DNA of 64,000 nucleotides, taken from NCBI GenBank assembly GCA_963556145.1, contig OY744461.1, positions 3,534,001 to 3,598,000 on the forward strand, in the 5' to 3' direction. This DNA is from Hygrocybe punicea. Lineage: Eukaryota > Basidiomycota > Agaricomycetes > Agaricales > Hygrophoraceae. The translations under genes were made by a program, and so were the position numbers. Shown here piece after piece: positions 57,231 through 64,000 of this stretch. Within the stretch, counting starts at the first letter, position 1. Each line of letters begins with the position of its first letter. The notes under the pieces were generated by a model. It was not told the DNA's origin, searched no databases, and saw nothing but the letters and a program-made list of their open reading frames with translations.

Positions 57231-58508
57231 CTAAGAACTCGCTGCCACCCTAGCTGCTGCTGTTGCTGCTGCCTTCATCTCTTTGATATCTTGCTTGATC
57301 TTGAGGCTCTTCTGGACGTACACCTGCAGAACCCAACATAATACCACCATTATCAACCTATACAGCAATCCTATTACTCACCTCTTTCTTGTCGGGTGCA
57401 AGCGCGTCCCAGGCAAGGTCGAACTCAGCCTTCATAACATGGTTGTTGGTGCAGTACTCTTTGGTAAACAGGTTCCTGACAATTAAATCATCAGTAGAAG
57501 TTAGCAAGCGAATGTACCACTTACTTTGGGCTCGAAGTCTGCGTCGCGATGTACTTCTTCTTCCCCTTCGCTGCTGCTGACAAACTCACCCCTCCCTTTG
57601 CCACTGCACTGATGACAACTTGCCCTGACTCGCTATTTCAATAATAATAATAATAAGTAAAATGAGATGTATCTAATGAAAAACTTACAATGGGTTAATG
57701 ATCTCATGCAATTCTCCCATTGTCGGCACTGTCTGAGAGTTCTGGACTTGCTGTATGTTGCCTGGGGGTGCATTCGTCTCTTCCTGGCATTCCAGGACTG
57801 GACCTGCCAAGGATTGTCAAAGTGCCACACAAAAGGGATAAGATATCCGTACCTTGAATTTTATTTTCAATGGACAATGTCAGGGTGTCCATGATCAGAG
57901 CCTCGACAGTAGATTTAACAGTCTGACCATCTGCTGTGAATGGATTGGCAGTGGGCACCATTCCATCTTTTGCGGTATCGCCTGTTGACCCCCCTGACTC
58001 TTCTCCCGATTTTGTAGATGGCTTGTCAGATGATGTGGATTTGTCATTGGCAGATGAGGTTAGGTCAGATGAGGGGAGGTCACTAGACAGTGTGTCGACA
58101 TCAGTAATGATAACCTTGGCTTTCTGTGGAACCTTGAGTTTCTTCTTCTTCTTCGAACCCGCTGCAGATGTCAAGTTTCGTTTCTGTGGAAGTTGCATGT
58201 AGTTGTCTTCATCACCCTTGTCCTCCTTAATAGCGCAGCCAACACACTCATTCTCACTGTCGTCGCTTGAGACACACTGGCTGTACCAGCCAGGATAGAT
58301 TACCATGGCAATAGCGTTGAGTTTCCAGTGGTCTTTGCACAGCTGCAGCTTGCAGGCATACCCATATATCTGTAGACACACGAATTCATGGACAAGACAA
58401 CTTCCTTTTCCCCATGTTGGCAGTGCAGTGCCTTTGACTTCCCACTGGTGCCAGATTTCACAAAGCCAATTGCTGATCCCAGTAACACGATAGCCGTCAA
58501 TGGGGTTG

Positions 58509-60151
58509 TGTTACGGATCGCTTCTGCAGCAGGCTCCGGCAACAATCAACTTAACAGGGGATCGGCTTCCAGAAAGGAGAACAGCAGCTTTCATTGTTGC
58601 TTACAGCTAAGACAACACTGCTAAGAAGGGGGGGTCAAGGTCTACTGTCATTGCGAGCCATGGGGGTTACCCAAAACAAGATGAGTCTGCCCCAAGAACC
58701 AGACTAAACGTAAGGAAAGGAAAAGAAGAAGAAGTCCGAACCAACAACAAGAACAGTATATATAGTGACTGGTCTTGAGGGGAGGTAAATAGAAGTCCAA
58801 CCATGAAGCTACAACATGTCCAACTACACCATGTTTTCACCATGAGGCAGACATGAGGCGTCCTCATGTCGATGTTCTCGTGATCCAACTGGAGGCCTGG
58901 GTGTCATTGAGGAATAGAGGGGGTCCGGATGACTCGGATGATTTGTCATCGGATCATGTGATGTGCAGAATTGCCTATTCGGGGTCTACACTTGCTGTAA
59001 CAGGCAAGTGCGCAGTCTGGCAAGTACATTGCACGGTCAGGTCGAAGATGGGTATCGTCCAGTGTAGGATTGGTGATGAGAGTGTCTTGAGGTAGTGGGG
59101 ACATAGCGACAAGGTTGGTATAAAGGAAAACAAAGGAATGTATGGAGGGAAAACCAACTAGGATGGTAGGATAGTCGAGGTCAGACATGTGAACAGCATA
59201 TGCTGTACCGGATGATGATGTCTGTGTCAATGATGTATCAAGGAGCAATGTCTTGTCCTGTCTGTGGAACAATGCGGTCCACCTGATGTCGGTATTCGTC
59301 CAAGAAAGGGTATTGTTGTAAACGAGTGTGGGAGATATCAAGGTCATAGATAGAAAAGGATAAATGAATGTGGGTCCAGGTTTCGAGTCATGGCATGAGT
59401 GACAAGCTGTGGGAATAAGACGTCGGGTGCTGCAATGAAGTGATGTCATGCGAACAATATGCGATAGGGGTTGGTTCACTGTATTGGGAAGTCATATGGT
59501 CTGTGGTTGAAGTCTGAAGGTATGTGCTTCGGCGATGGTTGGATTGGAGGGAACAGTGAAATGTCCTGCGATCGAGGATTGTTCAGGGCATGCGTGCAGG
59601 TGAGGAATGTCATCAGATAATCAGGGAGGATAATGGTAGGCATGGAATACGAAAGTGGAAACCATATATCCAGGTATGGCAATTGTCAATTACGTGGTGA
59701 GATATTGTCGAGGTGGAAGTCGGAAGTATCGATGGCAGAAGGGTTTCGGTACCGATGCCAAAGATAGATCATAACAAGGTAAAAACCGATGAGGAAGGTG
59801 ATGGTGATGCTGCCAATGATGATTACGGTAATTAGCTGTGTCAGGAGTACAGCCATTGTAAATCGGTTTGTTGTGGGATGAAGTCAACAATATGTCAGGG
59901 CGAGGGAAAAGACAATAGCAATGATGTCCGTTGGCAAGGAGACTATTCGGGTACAGCAAGGTAACGTGGGGATGTGTCCATGGTCGGTCTGGATTGTTCT
60001 AGAAGAAAAGAGAACAAGGACAAGAAGAAACAACGATGTCCGAAAGAAGACAAAAGGTAAAAGGAAATGAAAAAGGAAGGTGTGATAAAGTGGAATCGTC
60101 ATGGTGGGTAACGGAGTTGGAATCAGAGTTGCAGAGTTGAAAAACGTAACA
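58509..60151 (+). mobile_element. TG..CA element copy L1, 1643 bp, TSD GGTTG
   Basis: Starts TGTTACGGATCGC, ends AAAACGTAACA. Perfect 5-bp duplication GGTTG at 58504-58508 and 60152-60156. TG..CA ends, the 6-bp inverted TGTTAC/GTAACA and 5-bp duplication fit a solo LTR. On its minus strand it carries a broken frame with a hydrophobic segment LITVIIIGSITITFLIGFYL, conserved in L2 and L3. Confidence 0.88.
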
Positions 60152-60652
60152 GGTTGCCATTCTCGTCCTCAATAAACTGGCATTTGACATTGACCCCAGC
60201 CGCACGTCATTGTTTGCCTTTGGTTCCTGCAGTGTTGTTGACGACAGTGGTCAAATTAGCTTCCGTTTGGGTGGTCCACTCGTTTTTGCACCAGTATTTT
60301 ATGTTGGGATATTTGTTTCTGTCAAGAGGTTGCAAAAGAATTTGAGTGTCGGATTGAGGAGAGCTAGGAGAAAGACTCAGGCTGCTGGATCTCGATATGG
60401 CACCCATTGTTGTCTGGATCCTGAAACTAGCTTCATTTGTGGTGTGACGGGTTTGCATCATAGATTCCAACATGTCACTACACCAAAATTAGTAGTATCA
60501 ACATAGTGTATACAAAACTTACCGGGGGAGGTTTAATTGCAATTTCAAGTGGATGTTTTCATGGAAGAGGTCTTGATAAACTGGATTGCGAATGAGGAAA
60601 TCGTGGGAGAGTGATTTGATGACCGGGCCTTGGTACATTCTGTGCTGGGACC

Positions 60653-62303
60653 TGTTACGGATCGCTTCTGCAGCGGGCTCCGGCAACAATCAACTTAACT
60701 AAGAAGGGGGTTTCCAGGGGAGAAGACAGCAGTTTTCATTGTTGCTTATAGCTAAGACAACACTGCTAACAGGGGGGGTCAAGGTCTAGTGTCATTGCGA
60801 GCCGTGGGGGTTACTCAAAACAAGATGAGTCTGCCCCAAGAACCAGACTAAACGTAAGGAAAGGAAAAGAAGAAAAAGTCCGAACCAACAACAAGAACAG
60901 TACATATAGTGGCTGGTCTTGAGGGGAGGTAAATAGGAATACAACCATGACGCCACAACATGTCCAACTCTACCATGTGTTCACCATGAGGCGTACATGA
61001 GGCATCCTCATGTCGATGTTCTCGCGATCCAACTGGAGGCCCGGGTGTCATTGAGGATAGAAGAGGTCCGGATGACTCGGATGATTTGTCATCGGATCAT
61101 GTGACAAGCAGAATTGCCAATTTGGGGTCTACACTTGCTGTAACAGGCAAGTGCGCAGTTTGGCAAGTGCGTTGCACGGTCGGGTCAAAGATGGGTATCG
61201 TCCAGTGTGGGGTTGGCAATGAGAGTGTCTTGAGGTAGCATGGATATAGTGGCAAGGTTGGTATGAAAGAAAATGAAGGAATGTATAGAGGAAAAAACCA
61301 ACTAGGACAATGGGCTAGTCGAGGTCAGACATATGAACAGCATAAGCTGTACCGGATGACGATGTCTGTTGATGACATATCGAGGAGCGGTGTCTTGTCC
61401 TGTTTGTGGAACAAGAAGGTCCACTTGATGTCGGTATTCGTCCAAGAAAGGGTATCATTGTAAACGAGTGTGGGAGATATCAAGGTTATAGATGGAAAAG
61501 GTTAAATGAATGTGGGTCCAGGTTTCGAGTCATGGCACGAGTGACAAGCTGTGGGAACAAGTCGTCGGGTACTGCATTGAAGCGGTGTCGTGCAAACAAT
61601 ATGCGATAGGGGTTGGTTCACTGTTTGGGAAGTCGTATGGTCTGTGGTCGAAGTCCAAAAGAATGTGCTTCGGCAATGGTCGGATTAGAGAGAACAGTGA
61701 AATGTCCCGTGATCGAGGATTGTCCAGGGCATGCGTGCAGGTGAGGAATGTCGTCGGATCGTCAGGGAGGATAATGGTAGGCACAGAATACGAAAGTGGA
61801 AACCATATATCCGGGAATGGCAATTGTCAATTACGTGTCGAGATATTGTTGAGGTGGAAGTCAGAAGTATCAATGGTGGAAGGGTTTCGATGCCAATGCC
61901 AAAGATAGATCATAACAAAGTAGAAACCGATCAGGAAGGTGATGGCAATGCTGCCAATAACAATTACGGTAATGAGCTGTGTCGGGAGTACAGCCATTGT
62001 GAATCGGTTTGTCGTGGGATGAAGTCAACAATATGTCAGGGCGAGGGAAAAGACAATAGCGATGATGTCCGTCGGCAAGGAGACTATTCGGGTACAGCAA
62101 GGTAACGTGGGGATGTGTCCATGGTCGGTCTGGATTGTTCTAGAAGAAGAAAGGAAGAAAAGAGAACAAGGACAAGAATAAACAACAATGTCCAAAAGAA
62201 GACAAAAGGTAAAGGGGAACGAAAAAGGAAGGTATGGTAAAGTGGAATCGTCATCGTGGGTAGTGGAGTCGGAATCGGAGTTGCGGAGTTGAAAAATGTA
62301 ACA
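60653..62303 (+). mobile_element. TG..CA element copy L2, 1651 bp, TSD GGACC
   Basis: Starts TGTTACGGATCGC, ends AAATGTAACA. Perfect duplication GGACC at 60648-60652 and 62304-62308. Same orientation as L1. Lies in intron 1 of paralog 2; its duplication is a few bases from the intron's 3' splice site. Confidence 0.88.
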
Positions 62304-62644
62304 GGACCACAGATCACGGTAATCATCAGTAGCAACAAAAAACATTAGTGTATGCGCACCGTTTCTATTTCCTGGCTCAAATTCCAGATACTTGCAGGGT
62401 TTTGAGGACTATTTTGCATCGTTTGAAAAGGCCTGCGAACTTGTCTGCAATTCCCTCCAGGTACCAGTATTGAGAAGGAGGCTTGCAGTTCCGATGAAGG
62501 AAAGTGGCGTATGGGCTCTGGTATATCAGGAGAGTCGTCGAGGTCACAATCATAGCAGTTGGGGAGTGTGTGTGTCAGGGTGAAGAAGGGTCTGTTGGTG
62601 TTGCTGCTGCCCGACATGGTGGCACTGGGCAGAGGTGAGTGCAT

Positions 62645-63584
62645 GTGAGGTCACGCTCACATCCTGCCATGAATGTACCCGCAAGTCGTGTTGTTATGCT
62701 CTTTGTCAATGCCCTCACTGCCAACTGGAAGAAGTATACCATTCACTTCAATACGGAGACATCGGTGATGTGGTTTCCACGTCTATAACCCCAGATAAAG
62801 AGATAATAAAAGATGAAAACGTCACAAAGGTGCAAACGGGACTTGGGACACTCCCGACAATAACACGATAATGCGCGATAATATGCGCGATCAAATAAAC
62901 AAACACGGAGAGTCGCAAGATAACGCGATATCGCAACGCAGTGATAAACAAGAATCGGAAGGCTTAGCTGGGTGTCCTAGATGACAGCGCGATACGCAGC
63001 GATGACGCAACGAGACGAGGATTCTACACTACGACTTAGGTTGCAATAGCGGAGAGTACGCAACAAAAGAAGACACAGATTTGAGTAGGAATGACTGGAT
63101 CTTTAAACTTAAGACACAAACTAGTGGAGAGGGGAGAACTGGGTTCTTCTTCGTTTATTTTCTACTGCAGGACATTTTTTATATTCTAAAGGGATAGGGG
63201 TTTACAGCCATTTTAGTAATTCATGGCAGTAACTGGATTTTTTTTCATCAATTGAGAAATTTGGACTTAGTGGAATTTCCAGTGCTGAATCTTGTATCTC
63301 ATGAAATACTGTATGGATTGAGATGGTTATAGAGGGAAGGTTGTACTATTTCTTAAGGGCTATCTACTCCTATCATTACATTTAGACAATATTTAGTGTC
63401 TGGTGACTCGTGGACACCTGTGAAGCCCACCCTAACCCTCTAATTAGAGGTTACATCCTATTCGGATGACACCTCTAACTAGAGGGTATTTATCGTAGCT
63501 AGGGCCTCTGTCAATAATGTTTCAATAGCTATAAAGTACTTAGAAAATTTTAGTGTCCTGGACCCCGGAGATAGTGTGTTTCCG
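62645..63584. other. repeat-derived, non-coding
   Basis: Contains a GCGAT-rich stretch at about 62850-63010, similar to the nested part of element D, then AT-rich sequence. A short inverted pair CCTCTAATTAGAGG... lies near 63438-63485. No gene supported. Confidence 0.4.
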
Positions 63585-63665
63585 CACTCAGGAACAAGGG
63601 CGCTGATGGGCTCGGTTTCCCATCACCGTTGCCATGGCCCCGCCATCACTTACTGGCACACGCGC
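63585..63665 (+). repeat. repeat shared with 44309-44390, CpG retained
   Basis: Begins CAGGAACAAGGGCGCTGATG and matches the proximal copy. Confidence 0.7.
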
Positions 63666-63862
63666 GCGTCGATCGGCGTAAGTCGTGCAAGTTGCGGGCA
63701 GCGCGCTGATGTTTCGCATGTACATGGGATGCGGAAGAGTCGTAGGGAAAGTAGAATTGGATCCTATGAGAGATTCCGTGCCCAAAGGGAGAGACTGCGT
63801 ATCATCGGGCTCCATGGTGAGCCAATTTAATCAAATTTTCAGCAACAAACTCACCTTTTTAG

Positions 63863-64000
63863 ACCATTATCCTAAATATTCGTGAGGTGCCCATGATCGA
63901 TGAGAGTGTCAAGTATGAAGAGAGCGATATGAAGGTTCTGAAGGAATGGGAGATCCCTGTGAAGGACGAACTGGCCAATATATACACTATTGCCAAGCCC
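63863..64000 (+). CDS. possible exon of a gene running off the right edge
   Basis: After a CTTTTTAG acceptor a protein-like frame reads TIILNIREVPMIDESVKYEE and then a segment with KVLKEWEIPVKDELANIY to the window end. An upstream donor (ATG|GTGAGC near 63815) would supply a 5' exon. No family recognised; only 46 codons are visible. Confidence 0.3.

Larger units (their letters stand above)
57231..62644 (-). pseudogene. unknown-function family, paralog 2, split by two inserted elements
   Basis: Exons (minus): 62644-62360; 60644-60523; 60477-60157 joined to 58508-57853 across element L1; 57803-57689; 57632-57525; 57475-57382; 57323-57231. The sum is 1794 nt (598 codons) with all phases consistent and one in-frame TGA at 60209-60207. 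Element L2 lies in intron 1, L1 inside exon 3. Segments: FLIRNPVYQDLFHENIHLKL; NKYPNIKYWCKNEW; VNVKCQFIEDENGNPIDGYR; LCKDHWKLNAIAM; a Ser/Lys region with KKKKKLKVPQKAK; then EYCTNNHVMKAEFDLAWDAL and KKEVYVQKSLKIKQD. The same order of blocks occurs in paralog 1. Function unknown; a dispersed agaricomycete family. Confidence 0.72.

Noticed and set aside
59884..60102. Membrane-anchored gene on the minus strand of L1
   Set aside because: The frame is repeatedly broken by stops in all three copies, so it is noted as a feature of the element and not called as a gene.

Overview
The window looks like nuclear DNA of an agaricomycete (mushroom-forming basidiomycete). Genes carry many 45-110 nt GT-AG introns, some separated by very short exons. 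The protein families (DUF6593-like pair, Ran1-like kinase, basidiomycete ELYS and PITH proteins) are fungal. The dispersed repeats and helicase relics resemble those of large, transposon-rich agaricomycete genomes. I cannot name the genus.

Positions 1 to about 25,010 are an ordinary gene-dense arm. In order they hold: ELYS-type nucleoporin (minus, runs off the left edge); two tandem DUF6593-like genes (plus); a PITH-domain protein (minus) sharing a 59-bp divergent promoter with the mitochondrial ribosomal protein uS5m (plus); a Ran1/Pat1-like kinase (minus); a small KEN-box protein (plus); a member of a family usually mislabelled 'geranylgeranyl pyrophosphate synthetase' (minus); a ten-exon 6-phosphofructo-2-kinase whose phosphatase histidine is lost (minus); an ALYREF/Yra1 mRNA export adaptor (minus) diverging from a bHLH factor (plus); a 160-residue membrane protein (plus); and an intron-containing tRNA-Thr(AGU). 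I worked out exon joins by hand. Every complete model has a coding length divisible by three.

From the tRNA to the right edge (about 39 kb) almost everything is transposon or relic. (1) hAT-type TIR elements: four have perfect 8-bp target duplications (37348-40113, 46964-51595, 53214-53553, 53869-55636), several more are probable, and there is a decayed hAT transposase at 56150-56935. (2) Three copies of a 1.64-1.65 kb TG...CA element, two with perfect 5-bp duplications; the third holds three nested hAT-like insertions, and subtracting them gives exactly the length of an intact copy. (3) Two nested miniature LTR elements with 137- and 147-bp LTRs. (4) A truncated Ty1/copia polyprotein. (5) An 849-bp near-perfect palindrome. 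(6) A dispersed repeat present three times, one copy stripped of CpG. (7) A RecQ-like helicase relic. (8) Two members of one unknown-function gene family, both split by transposons. One of them (57231-62644) regains a consistent seven-exon reading frame of 598 codons, with a single internal TGA, once two inserted elements are subtracted.

The most novel-looking signals are a strong hairpin lying just upstream of a splice-donor-like sequence inside several otherwise unrelated elements, the two mini-LTR families with structurally equivalent but different hairpins at the same place, and the pervasive CpG-to-TpG decay that turned CGA codons into TGA.
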